Shown here piece after piece: positions 23,406-31,761 of a DNA stretch of 40,252 nt. Below the pieces are notes generated by a model, which was given only the letters and a program-made list of their open reading frames with translations, was not told where the DNA came from and did no database searches. The translations under genes were made by a program, and so were the position numbers. Origin of the DNA: CAYHWW01 sp964360145 (GTDB taxonomy: Bacteria > Bdellovibrionota > UBA1018 > CAYHWW01); the NCBI GenBank assembly GCA_964360145.1, contig CAYHWW010000014.1:1-40252 (forward strand), given 5' to 3'. Position 1 is the first letter of the stretch; each line of letters begins with the position of its first letter.

Positions 23406-24002
23406 ATGTCGGAACAATCAGGAACACCAGCATCAGGCGGCGGCAATAACAAGATCGTACTCATCGCATCCATCCTCAATACGGTGGGCATGCTGGCGGT
23501 GGTTGTACTCATGGTGGTGTCCTACCAAAAAGAAAAAAGCCGTACCTCGGTTGAGGACATCGCTGTGGAGGGCGATGCCCACGGCGGTGGTGAGCACGCC
23601 GCCGCGGGTGCCCATGGTGGTGGCCATGGGGATGGCGGACATGGCGATGCCCATGGCGGCGCTGTCGCGAAGAAATCCTTACCCTCGGACACTGGGAAGA
23701 TCGTCCCCCAGGATGGTTTCCAGGTGAACTTGGCCTCGGCTCCAGGAAGCCAGCCCCGCTACCTCAAGATGAATATGTCTTTCGAGATGGAGCAGGGGCA
23801 GGACGAAGACGAGCTCAAGGCCAAGAACGCAAAAGTACGGGACGCCGTCATCAATATTCTCAACTCCAAGAAGGCCCTCGATATTTCCTCAGCGGAGGGG
23901 CGTGACCTCCTCAAGGAGCAGGTCAAGCAGGCGGCCAACGGCTACCTCAAAGAAACCAAAATCAAGAACGTGTATTTCTCCAATTTTGTAATCAGTCAGT
24001 GA
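23406..24002 (+). CDS. fliL: Flagellar basal body-associated protein FliL with His/Gly-rich linker
   Basis: FliL surrounds the stator and supports motor torque. It has 198 residues from ATG 23406, with AGAGGG upstream and located after the sigma-54 promoter. A cytoplasmic N-terminal tail of about 16 residues leads to a membrane helix (about 17-39). The next stretch, about 57-86, is unusually rich in Gly and His (six histidines at 59, 64, 70, 74, 79, 83, with Asp and Glu between). The periplasmic FliL domain follows (about 98-198; DGFQVNLASAPGSQPRYLKMNM; VRDAVINILNSKKALDI). The His-rich linker could bind metal; this is inference. It is the first gene of the fliL-fliA operon. Confidence 0.93.
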   Translation: MSEQSGTPASGGGNNKIVLIASILNTVGMLAVVVLMVVSYQKEKSRTSVEDIAVEGDAHGGGEHAAAGAHGGGHGDGGHGDAHGGAVAKKSLPSDTGKIVPQDGFQVNLASAPGSQPRYLKMNMSFEMEQGQDEDELKAKNAKVRDAVINILNSKKALDISSAEGRDLLKEQVKQAANGYLKETKIKNVYFSNFVISQ

Positions 24003-24015
24003 GGGCAGGCAATAA

Positions 24016-25053
24016 ATGAATCAGGTACTCAGTCAAAATGAAGTTGATGCCCTGCTCGCGGCGGTGTCCGAGGGCAACATCGACGTGAACGCCAGCGGCG
24101 CGCCGGGAGCGGCGGGCGGGGGCGACGGCACCCCCGAACCAGGCAGGTCCGTAGTCATCAACGGCAAGGACGACGCCGAGGTCTCCAACTACGATCTTAC
24201 CAACCAAGATCGCGTGATTCGCGGCCGGATGCCGACCCTCGATATCATCTACGAACGCTTCATCCGTCTCTTTCGCATCAGCCTGTCCAACTCCCTTCGC
24301 AAAGTGGCCTCCATCTCCATCATCTCCACGGACTTGCTGAAATTCGGTGAGTTCGTGAACACGCTGCCCATCCCCTCCTGCATGTGCATCATGCGCTTCG
24401 AGGCCCTTCGGGGCCCGGCCCTCCTCGTGTTCGAGAGCAAGCTTGCCTACGCCCTTGTCGACTCCTTCTTTGGCGGCACGGACCGACCCTTCACAAAGAT
24501 CGAAGGCAAGGAATTCACGAATATCGAGCTCACTATCATCAAAAAAGTGATGGACCTCGCGATCAGCGACTTGGAAGAAGCCTGGGCTCCCGTCCACAAG
24601 ACGAAAATCAGCTATGTCCGTACTGAGGTGAACCCACAATTCGTCGGCGTGGTGCCTCCCAGTGACGTTATCATCTCCACCACTTTCGAGGTGGAGCTTG
24701 AAAATGCCAGCGGTACCATCGCCTTGATCATCCCTTATTCAACCATCGAGCCCATCAAGCAAAAATTGAATGCCACCTTCCAGTCGGAAGCGGACAACAA
24801 GGATCGTCACTGGACAATGGTGATGTCCGAGCACTTGCAGGTCGTCGATGCCGAAGTGAGCGTGCGGTTGGGGCATACGGATATCACCGTGGCCGACCTG
24901 GTCAACCTGCAGGTGGGCGACATCATTCCCCTGGGCCAGAACGCCGATGGGGAGCTTGAGGTTCTTTGCGAAAGCGTGCCGAAGTTCAAATGCGTCTTCG
25001 GTGTGTCACGGGGCAACCGCGCGGTGCAGATCACGCGGGTTATCGGCGAATAA
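24016..25053 (+). CDS. fliM: Flagellar motor switch protein FliM
   Basis: FliM is the C-ring protein that binds phospho-CheY. It has 345 residues. The N-terminal CheY-binding motif is LSQNEVDALLAAV (about 4-16), followed by an Ala/Gly-rich linker. The CheC-like middle domain contains LDIIYERFIRLFRISLSNSLRK and ALVDSFFGGTDRPF. The C-terminal SpoA domain is about 255-340 (VSVRLGHTDITVADLVNLQVGDIIPL). Retention of the CheY-binding peptide shows that the motor is built for chemotactic switching. It lies 13 bp after fliL. Confidence 0.97.
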   Translation: MNQVLSQNEVDALLAAVSEGNIDVNASGAPGAAGGGDGTPEPGRSVVINGKDDAEVSNYDLTNQDRVIRGRMPTLDIIYERFIRLFRISLSNSLRKVASISIISTDLLKFGEFVNTLPIPSCMCIMRFEALRGPALLVFESKLAYALVDSFFGGTDRPFTKIEGKEFTNIELTIIKKVMDLAISDLEEAWAPVHKTKISYVRTEVNPQFVGVVPPSDVIISTTFEVELENASGTIALIIPYSTIEPIKQKLNATFQSEADNKDRHWTMVMSEHLQVVDAEVSVRLGHTDITVADLVNLQVGDIIPLGQNADGELEVLCESVPKFKCVFGVSRGNRAVQITRVIGE

Positions 25054-25068
25054 AGGGTGTGAGGAAAT

Positions 25069-25512
25069 ATGGCCAACGATGCAGCCAGTTCAATTGATCA
25101 GTTGATGAACCAGATGAGTGCCGATCCGGCAGCCGCGGCGGCCAGCGCCACTGCTCCAGCCGGAGGCGGCGCCGCAGCCGCGGGGGGAGCACCCGCGGGT
25201 GCACCGCCCGTACCGGCCGCGCCAGCGGCCAGTGGCGGTGAGCGACAGGCGGTCCATAGCTTAGACTTCATTTTAGATATCCCTCTCAAGGTTACCGTTG
25301 AGTTGGGCCGCACAAGGCTCGCCATCCGAGAAATCCTCCAGCTGGCCCAGGGCTCCGTGGTGGAACTTTCCAAGTTCGCCGGTGAACCTTTGGAAGTGCT
25401 GGTTAACGACAAGTTGGTGGCTCGCGGCGAAGTCGTGGTTGTGAACGAGAAGTTCGGCATCCGACTCACCGACGTCATTTCCCCCGTTGAACGCATTGAA
25501 CAACTCAAGTGA
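25069..25512 (+). CDS. fliN: Flagellar motor switch protein FliN
   Basis: FliN forms the base of the C-ring and docks the FliH-FliI ATPase. Of 147 residues, the first 20 are polar, residues about 20-58 are Ala/Pro/Gly-rich and probably disordered, and the C-terminal SpoA domain (about 65-147) is typical: FILDIPLKVTVELGRTRLAIREILQLAQGSVVEL, then LVNDKLVARGEVVVVNEKFGIRLTDVIS. The gene follows fliM by 15 bp and precedes fliO. Confidence 0.96.
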   Translation: MANDAASSIDQLMNQMSADPAAAAASATAPAGGGAAAAGGAPAGAPPVPAAPAASGGERQAVHSLDFILDIPLKVTVELGRTRLAIREILQLAQGSVVELSKFAGEPLEVLVNDKLVARGEVVVVNEKFGIRLTDVISPVERIEQLK

Positions 25513-25522
25513 GGCTGATCCG

Positions 25523-26632
25523 ATGACTAGAACCCTTTCCGCGAAGACCCTGTCGAAAGCAGCTTGGCTGGCGCTTTCCGTGCTTTTCCTGGCTGTATCC
25601 TATAACGCCGCATCAGCCTCGGATGCCACGGTTACTGATGTACGGACTCGCAAAGTCGCTGGCGGGGTGGAAGTGGATGTAAACTTTGACGGTCCATACG
25701 CGGCCAAGGGCCTCAAACCCGACTACGACCGCAACTTCGCGCAGATTGTTCTCAATAAAACAGGAATCAAGGCAGCTCGCATGATCCCGGTGGGCGTAGC
25801 CGGGATCGAGAAGATCTTTCTCTACCAATACCAACCCGGCGTGGCCCGCTTGCGCGTGATCATGAAGGACGGCATGGTTGCTCCGAAGGGCCACATCAAT
25901 ATCTGGAACGCACGTTCTGGAACCATCAGAATTCTAGTGAAGAACGCCCCCCCTTCATCGAGCATCGTTGAGCGCATTGCAGAGAGCAAGACTACCGCCG
26001 ACGAAGACGCGCTTCTGAAAACTGTCATGAAGGATGGCGCTGAGGCGGCACCAGCGGCGAAGAGCACCATTGAAACCAAGGATGTCGCTGTGTCCGCGGA
26101 GTCGGGCGCCTTGGGTTCCAAGGTGGAGCCGTCTCGCCACATCACGCGCATGATCCTCGGACTCCTCACCGTCATCGGGCTTTTCATTGGTGCTGCCTTT
26201 TTCCTCAAACGCTACGCCGGCGGTCTCGACTTGAAAAAGCTGCCTTTTGGGACGAAAGAACGCCTCATTCAAGTGGTGGCCTCCCACCGCCTGGGAAAGA
26301 GCCAGGCCATTTCCCTGGTTAAGGTCACCGACGAGTACATGGTCATGGGCGTCACCGGTGAAAACATCTCCCTCATCGCCAAGCTGGGCAAAGACGTGGA
26401 TGTGGAGAAATATTTGGAAGATCGTTTCTGGGGCGGCATGTTCGAAAAGCACCTCTCGGCATTTACCAAGCCCGACGTGACCACGGCAGGTTCCGTCCCC
26501 TATGATGGCCCCAAGAACGTCGCCACTCTGAAAGTGGCTCCCCCCGCGGCCAGCGCCGCCGCGGTGGCCTACGTGAGTCCTCTCCGCGCGGCGATCAAGG
26601 AGAAGACCACAGGTCTGAAACCCCTCGCATGA
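25523..26632 (+). CDS. fliO: FliO with N-terminal signal peptide and AMIN-like domain
   Basis: FliO helps assemble the FliP-FliQ-FliR export gate. This protein has 369 residues from ATG 25523, with GAGG just upstream; an ATG at 25487 inside fliN would add 12 residues. Typical FliO proteins are about 100-150 residues. Here a signal peptide (about 1-33) is followed by a periplasmic beta-rich domain (about 36-142; VTDVRTRKVAGGVEVDVNF, YNIWNARS-like NIWNARSGTIRILV) that resembles AMIN domains. An Ala-rich linker, the FliO membrane helix (about 210-228) and the cytoplasmic FliO domain (about 240-300; LIQVVASHRLGKSQAISLVKV) come next. The tail is Ala/Pro-rich. The stop overlaps fliP by 4 bp. Confidence 0.88.
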   Translation: MTRTLSAKTLSKAAWLALSVLFLAVSYNAASASDATVTDVRTRKVAGGVEVDVNFDGPYAAKGLKPDYDRNFAQIVLNKTGIKAARMIPVGVAGIEKIFLYQYQPGVARLRVIMKDGMVAPKGHINIWNARSGTIRILVKNAPPSSSIVERIAESKTTADEDALLKTVMKDGAEAAPAAKSTIETKDVAVSAESGALGSKVEPSRHITRMILGLLTVIGLFIGAAFFLKRYAGGLDLKKLPFGTKERLIQVVASHRLGKSQAISLVKVTDEYMVMGVTGENISLIAKLGKDVDVEKYLEDRFWGGMFEKHLSAFTKPDVTTAGSVPYDGPKNVATLKVAPPAASAAAVAYVSPLRAAIKEKTTGLKPLA

Positions 26633-27414
26633 AACGTTCGACTGGCATTGCAGCACTGAGTTTTTTCCTGGCGGCGCTGCTTCTGCTTCCCGCGGGCCTG
26701 GCTTTCGCTCAGCAGACTGGCGGCGTCTCCATGCCGCTGTCCATTCCCTCAATTTCCCTGGGCTTGAGTCAAAGCTCAAAGCCCGCGGATGTCGCTAATG
26801 TCGTGCGCATCCTCATCATTCTCACGGTGCTGTCCCTCGCCCCCGCGATCCTGATCATGATGACGTCCTTCACTCGCATCGTCATCGTGCTATCCTTCAT
26901 CCGCCAGGCCATCGGCACCCAGAACACGCCGTCCAACCAAGTGGTCATCGGCCTCGCTCTTTTTCTGACGTTCTTTGTCATGGCGCCCACGTTCAAAACC
27001 ATCAATACCCTCGCCATTGAACCCTATATGGCGGGCAAGGTCTCCCAGGAATACGCTTTTGGGCAGGCGGAGGCCCCGGTGCGGGATTTCATGTTCAGGC
27101 AGGTACGTGAAAAGGACCTGGAGTCGATGATGGTTCTCGCCAAGATGAGCAAGCCCCGCAACCGCACTGACGTGCCCACCTATGTTCTCATACCCTCCTT
27201 CGTCATCAGCGAGCTGAAGACGGCGTTTCAGATGGGCTTCATGCTCTATCTCCCCTTCTTGGTTCTGGACATGGTTGTGAGCAGCGTCCTCATGGCCATG
27301 GGCATGATGATGTTGCCTCCCGTGGTTATTTCCCTGCCTTTCAAACTTCTCCTTTTCGTCCTTGTGGACGGCTGGCAGCTCATTGTGGGCTCCCTAGTGA
27401 AATCCTTCGGGTGA
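26629..27414 (+). CDS. fliP: Flagellar export gate protein FliP
   Basis: FliP is the pore subunit of the export gate in the MS ring. It has 261 residues. The signal peptide (about 1-27, ending GLAFA-QQ) is characteristic of FliP. Family motifs are LTVLSLAPAILIMMTSFTRIVIVLSF, RQAIGTQNTPSNQVVIGLALFLTFFVM, then VLIPSFVISELKTAFQMGF and the C-terminal GMMMLPPVVISLPFKLLLFVLVDGW. ATG overlaps the fliO stop. Confidence 0.98.
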   Translation: MKRSTGIAALSFFLAALLLLPAGLAFAQQTGGVSMPLSIPSISLGLSQSSKPADVANVVRILIILTVLSLAPAILIMMTSFTRIVIVLSFIRQAIGTQNTPSNQVVIGLALFLTFFVMAPTFKTINTLAIEPYMAGKVSQEYAFGQAEAPVRDFMFRQVREKDLESMMVLAKMSKPRNRTDVPTYVLIPSFVISELKTAFQMGFMLYLPFLVLDMVVSSVLMAMGMMMLPPVVISLPFKLLLFVLVDGWQLIVGSLVKSFG

Positions 27415-27421
27415 TTTGGTC

Positions 27422-27691
27422 ATGAATGAAGAAGCAGTCATTGCCATTGGTCAAGAGGCTTTAAAAGTCACCTTCCTGCTCGCGGCGCCGTTGCTCGCGG
27501 TGGCAATGGTGGTCGGCATCGCCGTCTCATTGCTGCAGGCCATCACCCAGATCAACGAAGCAACCTTGAGCTTCATTCCCAAGATCGTGGCCATCGCCCT
27601 TGTGCTCTTGCTTGGTGCTCCCTGGATGCTTGACACCCTGACTGATTACACGAGTGAGATCTTCACGACCTTTGGGGAGATGAGGCGTTGA
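27422..27691 (+). CDS. fliQ: Flagellar export gate protein FliQ
   Basis: This is an 89-residue, two-helix gate subunit of exactly the usual length when started at ATG 27422; a TTG two codons upstream is a weaker choice. The sequence shows VIAIGQEALKVTFLLAAPLLAVAMVVGIAVSLLQAITQINE followed by TLSFIPKIVAIALVLLLGAPWML, the FliQ pattern. The last codons overlap the TTG start of fliR (TTGA). Confidence 0.96.
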   Translation: MNEEAVIAIGQEALKVTFLLAAPLLAVAMVVGIAVSLLQAITQINEATLSFIPKIVAIALVLLLGAPWMLDTLTDYTSEIFTTFGEMRR

Positions 27692-28491
27692 ACCCATTCC
27701 ACTGGGATGAAACGCAGATTTTCGCATTCTTCTTCGCATTCATCCGGGTGGGCAGCCTCTTGATATTCATTCCGCTCTACGGCGACCGTGCGGTGCCCAC
27801 TCAAGTGAAGGCGCTGCTCGCGGTGGCTTTGGCCTGGGTGCTTTTCCCCTTTCTCTGGGCTGATGGTTTGCGCATGTCTCCGTCCTTGGCCGCCAGCCCC
27901 ATGGCTTTGACGCTGGCCGTGGGCCAAGAAGTGTTGTTTGGCGCACTCATCGGCCTGGTGAGCCGCTGGGCCTTCGATGCGGCCCAGATCGCAGGTCAGT
28001 TGGCGGGGACGGCCATGGGCCTTTCCATGTCCTCGGTGGTGGACCCTCAGACGGAGGCTCAGACGCTGGCTCTCGCTGAGATCAAGCACATCATGGCCCT
28101 GCTGCTGTTTCTCGCCATGGATGGCCATGTTTTATTGCTGAACGTGATCAAGTCCTCCTTTCAGGCGGTGCCGCCTGGCGGCATCAATTGGTATGCCAAG
28201 CAGACCCAAGTCATAGGTTACCTCACGGAAATGAGCGCTGAAGTGCTCCTCGCCGCCGTGAAGATCGCGGCTCCGGTGATCTGCGCCTCTCTCATCGTCA
28301 ACGTGACCTTCGGCATCGTATCCCGCGCAGTCCCGCAGATGAACATTTTCGCGGTCAGCTTCGGCGCCAGCATCACGGTGGGGCTCTTCATCTCCGCCAT
28401 CTCTTTGCCGTCTTTCGCCAATGCCATGTCCGGGATGTTCGTGGACTACGGCGCCGGCATCCTGAGATTCATGGAGCTCTTCCATGGCTGA
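27688..28491 (+). CDS. fliR: Flagellar export gate protein FliR
   Basis: FliR is a hydrophobic gate subunit of 267 residues with about six membrane segments. The start is TTG at 27688, overlapping the fliQ stop; no better start is in the right place. Family features are the N-terminal FAFIRVGSLLIFIPLYGDRAVPTQVKALLAVALAW, GQEVLFGALIGLVSRWAFDAAQIAGQLAGTAMGL, and the internal VNVTFGIVSRAVPQMNIFAVSF. The stop overlaps flhB by 8 bp. Confidence 0.96.
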   Translation: MNPFHWDETQIFAFFFAFIRVGSLLIFIPLYGDRAVPTQVKALLAVALAWVLFPFLWADGLRMSPSLAASPMALTLAVGQEVLFGALIGLVSRWAFDAAQIAGQLAGTAMGLSMSSVVDPQTEAQTLALAEIKHIMALLLFLAMDGHVLLLNVIKSSFQAVPPGGINWYAKQTQVIGYLTEMSAEVLLAAVKIAAPVICASLIVNVTFGIVSRAVPQMNIFAVSFGASITVGLFISAISLPSFANAMSGMFVDYGAGILRFMELFHG

Positions 28492-29596
28492 CTACGAAGA
28501 GAGGTCCATGGAGGACCTGACGGAGGAGCCATCCCAGCACCGCTTGGATGAGATGCGCGGCAAAGGCCAAGTGGCCATGAGCAAGGAGCTCACATCCGCG
28601 GCGGTATTCGTGGGCTGTCTGTTCATCATCTTCGGGTCCGCCCAGGCGTTCTCATTGCAGGTGCAGGACTTCATGAAGGAGCTTTTCCGAACCCGCTTGC
28701 TCACGGAGTCGGACATCAAGGGTTCCCTGGCCGTCACTGACATCTTCCGGGACTGCTACAAGCTCGCCGCGGCGGGGTGCCTCCCGCTTTTCGCCACCGC
28801 GCTCATGGCTGGTATCGTGTCCTCCATCGCCCAGACGCAAGGCCTCATCTTCAGCGCCGAAGCGATCAAGATGGATCTCAATCACATCAACCCCATCAGC
28901 GGTATGAAGAAGCTCTTCTCCCTGCAAAGCCTCTTCCAAGGCGTCAAGGCCGTGGTGAAGTTCTCAGTGATCATGGCCGCGCTCTATTTCGCTGCTGGCG
29001 CGGAGATGCAGGATTTGCCCTCGGTGGCCGGCAAAAGCGTGAGTGAGATCCTGGGTTACGTCGGAAGTTTGACGGCGAAGGTTTTTACCGCCATCGCCGG
29101 GGTTCTGGCAGTGATCGCCGTGGGGGATTACGGCTTCCAATGGTGGAACTTCCGCAAGCAGGCCATGATGACAAAGCAAGAGGCTAAACAAGAGGCCAAA
29201 GATCGGGAAGGTGATCCTCAGATCCGCGCGCGCATCAGGAGCGTTCAGCGCGAGATGGCTCGCAAGCGGATGATGAAGAACGTGGTCAAAGCCGACGTCA
29301 TCGTCACCAACCCCACCCACATCGCCGTGGCGATTCAGTACGAGCAGGGTTGGATGGCACCCCGGGTGGTGGCGAAAGGCGGCGATTACCTCGCGGAGAA
29401 GATACGCGCTCTTGCCCGTGAGCATGGAATACCTATCGTGGAGAACAAGCCTTTGGCCCGGGCCTTGTATAAGAGTGTGAAGGTTGGGCAGTTGGTCCCG
29501 AGATCCTTCTACCAGGCAGTGGCTGAAATTCTCGCTTACGTTTACAGGATCAAACCCAAGAAAGTCATCGCGGAGCAGGGACACGATGTCCCATAG
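28484..29596 (+). CDS. flhB: Flagellar export switch protein FlhB
   Basis: FlhB is the export gate protein that changes substrate class from hook to filament after autocleavage. It has 370 residues, in the normal range. The N-terminal RLDEMRGKGQVAMSKEL opens before four membrane helices. The cytoplasmic domain carries the autocleavage motif NPTH at 276-279 (VTNPTHIAVAIQY). The C-terminal PLARALYKSVKVGQLVPRSFYQAVAEILAYVYRIK is typical. The ATG lies within the end of fliR. Confidence 0.98.
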   Translation: MADYEERSMEDLTEEPSQHRLDEMRGKGQVAMSKELTSAAVFVGCLFIIFGSAQAFSLQVQDFMKELFRTRLLTESDIKGSLAVTDIFRDCYKLAAAGCLPLFATALMAGIVSSIAQTQGLIFSAEAIKMDLNHINPISGMKKLFSLQSLFQGVKAVVKFSVIMAALYFAAGAEMQDLPSVAGKSVSEILGYVGSLTAKVFTAIAGVLAVIAVGDYGFQWWNFRKQAMMTKQEAKQEAKDREGDPQIRARIRSVQREMARKRMMKNVVKADVIVTNPTHIAVAIQYEQGWMAPRVVAKGGDYLAEKIRALAREHGIPIVENKPLARALYKSVKVGQLVPRSFYQAVAEILAYVYRIKPKKVIAEQGHDVP

Positions 29597-29625
29597 CGTC
29601 ATAAAAAGTAAGGATATCAAGGAAG

Positions 29626-31761
29626 ATGGCTGAAGCTACGGCGAACAATACTACGGCAGTGGCGGGGGGAGGAGGCGGCACCAGCATCCTCAGCAAGCTC
29701 TCCGTCGGCTCTGACCTTGCCCTCGCCGTCGGCGTAGTCTTGATGTTGGTCGTCATGATTCTGCCGCTCCCCGCCTTCATCCTCGACATTCTTTTGTCGC
29801 TCTCCATCGCAAGCTCCATCATGCTGCTGCTTTTGGCCATCTATACGAAGCGCACCTTGGACTTGAATATTTTTCCCAGCCTGTTGCTTCTTACGACGTT
29901 ATTTCGCCTGTCTCTCGCCGTGGCCAGCACTCGCCTTGTCCTGCTGCACGGTGGTGACCAGGGGGTCGCCGCGGCGGGCGAAGTCATCCGCAGCTTCGGG
30001 GCCTTCGTGGTGGGCGGCAATTACGCCGTGGGCACCGTGCTCTTCGTCATCCTCGTCATCATCAACTTCGTCGTCATCACCAAGGGCGCGGGCCGCGTAG
30101 CTGAGGTTTCAGCCCGCTTCACCTTGGATGCCATGCCCGGCAAGCAGATGGCCATTGACGCCGATCTCAATGCCGGGACCATCAATGAAGAGCAGGCAAG
30201 GAAGCGCCGTGCCGACATCGCTCAGGAAGCGGACTTCTACGGTTCCATGGACGGCGCGAGCAAGTTCGTGCGCGGGGATGCCATTGCGAGCATTCTCATC
30301 GTCATCGTGAACATCGTCGGCGGTCTTCTCATCGGCACTCTCCAGCAGGGTAAGCCTCTCGAGGAAGCCCTCCAAATCTACACGTTGCTCACCATCGGTG
30401 ATGGTCTTGTCACCCAAATCCCCGCCCTGATCATCTCCACGGCCGCGGGTATCCTCGTCACCCGGGGCGCCAGCGGGGATAACCTGGGCACGGAATTCGC
30501 CACACAGCTGACCCGCCACCCGAAATCGATCGCCATCGCCTCCGGCATGATGTTCGCCATGGCTCTCGTGCCCGGGCTGCCCACGGTGCCGTTCCTCATT
30601 CTTTCAGTGGCCTCAGGCTATCTCGCGTTCACGCAGTTCCGCAGGGAAGCGACGGAGGAGCAAGCCCAGCTCATGAAGGTCAAGGACAACACGAATAAGC
30701 CTCCCTCCGATCGCATCGAGACCCTGCTCAGCATGGACGTGCTGGAGCTCGAAGTGGGCTACGGCCTCATCTCCATGGTGGACTCCGACCAGAACGGCGA
30801 GCTGCTGGAGCGCATTACCCAGATCCGGAAGCAATTCGCCCTGGATATGGGCGTCATCATCCCACCGCTGCGCATCCGCGACAACCTGCAACTGAAGCCC
30901 GGCGAGTATGTGCTCTACCTCAAAGGCGTTTCCGTGGGGCAGGGCGAGCTCATGGTGGACCACTACCTTGCCATGGATCCGGGCACCGCCGGTGAGCGCA
31001 TCACGGGCATCCCCACGCTGGAGCCTGCGTTCGGCCTTTCCGCCCTCTGGATCACCGCCAAGCAAAAAGAGCGTGCGCAGTATTTGGGCTACACAGTCGT
31101 GGATCTCTCCACGGTCATTGCCACTCACCTGACCGAGCTCATTCGCAAGCATTGCTTTGAGCTTGTGGGGCGGCAGGAGCTGCAAAGCCTGCTCGACATC
31201 GTGAAGCAGTCCAATCCGAAGATCGTCGAGGAGGTCGTGGATAAGGCCCTCGTGCCCGTGCAAACTGTGTTGCGGGTTCTGCAAAACCTGCTGAGGGAGA
31301 GCGTCAGCATCCGCGACCTGAAAACCATCCTGGAGACATTAGCGGAAAATGCCGCGAAAACGAAGGATCCCGCGGTGCTCACGGAGCATGTGAGGGCCGC
31401 CCTCGGGCGATCCATCACAAAAAGACTGCTCAACCCCAAAGGCGAGCTGCCCCTCATCACCCTCGACCGAACCATTGAAGAGAGCATCGCTCAAGGCATC
31501 ATTCAAACCGACCAAGGTCCACAGCTCTCTCTTGATCCCGGGCTCATCCAGCCCCTCATCAGGGAGCTCAATGCCCAGGCTGAGCGCATGGTCATGGATA
31601 GCAATCAAGCCGTGCTGCTCGTATCCCCCGTGATCCGTTCCCAGTTGAAACAGCTTCTGGACAAGTTCGTGCCCCATCTCGTGGTGCTTTCACACAATGA
31701 GATATCAAGTCAAATCCCCGTCAAATCATACGCCACCGTGAGGTTGAGCCATGCAGGTTAG
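29626..31761 (+). CDS. flhA: Flagellar export gate protein FlhA
   Basis: FlhA forms the nonameric export platform that binds chaperone-substrate complexes. It has 711 residues. A short Gly-rich N-terminal tail is followed by about eight membrane helices (to about 330) with the FHIPEP region (LDMLLSLSIASS-like and DALPGKQMAIDADLNAG, here reading DAMPGKQMAIDADLNAG). The cytoplasmic domain begins about 360 (DVLELEVGYGLI). AGGAAG precedes the ATG. The 3' end overlaps flhF by 11 bp. Confidence 0.98.
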   Translation: MAEATANNTTAVAGGGGGTSILSKLSVGSDLALAVGVVLMLVVMILPLPAFILDILLSLSIASSIMLLLLAIYTKRTLDLNIFPSLLLLTTLFRLSLAVASTRLVLLHGGDQGVAAAGEVIRSFGAFVVGGNYAVGTVLFVILVIINFVVITKGAGRVAEVSARFTLDAMPGKQMAIDADLNAGTINEEQARKRRADIAQEADFYGSMDGASKFVRGDAIASILIVIVNIVGGLLIGTLQQGKPLEEALQIYTLLTIGDGLVTQIPALIISTAAGILVTRGASGDNLGTEFATQLTRHPKSIAIASGMMFAMALVPGLPTVPFLILSVASGYLAFTQFRREATEEQAQLMKVKDNTNKPPSDRIETLLSMDVLELEVGYGLISMVDSDQNGELLERITQIRKQFALDMGVIIPPLRIRDNLQLKPGEYVLYLKGVSVGQGELMVDHYLAMDPGTAGERITGIPTLEPAFGLSALWITAKQKERAQYLGYTVVDLSTVIATHLTELIRKHCFELVGRQELQSLLDIVKQSNPKIVEEVVDKALVPVQTVLRVLQNLLRESVSIRDLKTILETLAENAAKTKDPAVLTEHVRAALGRSITKRLLNPKGELPLITLDRTIEESIAQGIIQTDQGPQLSLDPGLIQPLIRELNAQAERMVMDSNQAVLLVSPVIRSQLKQLLDKFVPHLVVLSHNEISSQIPVKSYATVRLSHAG

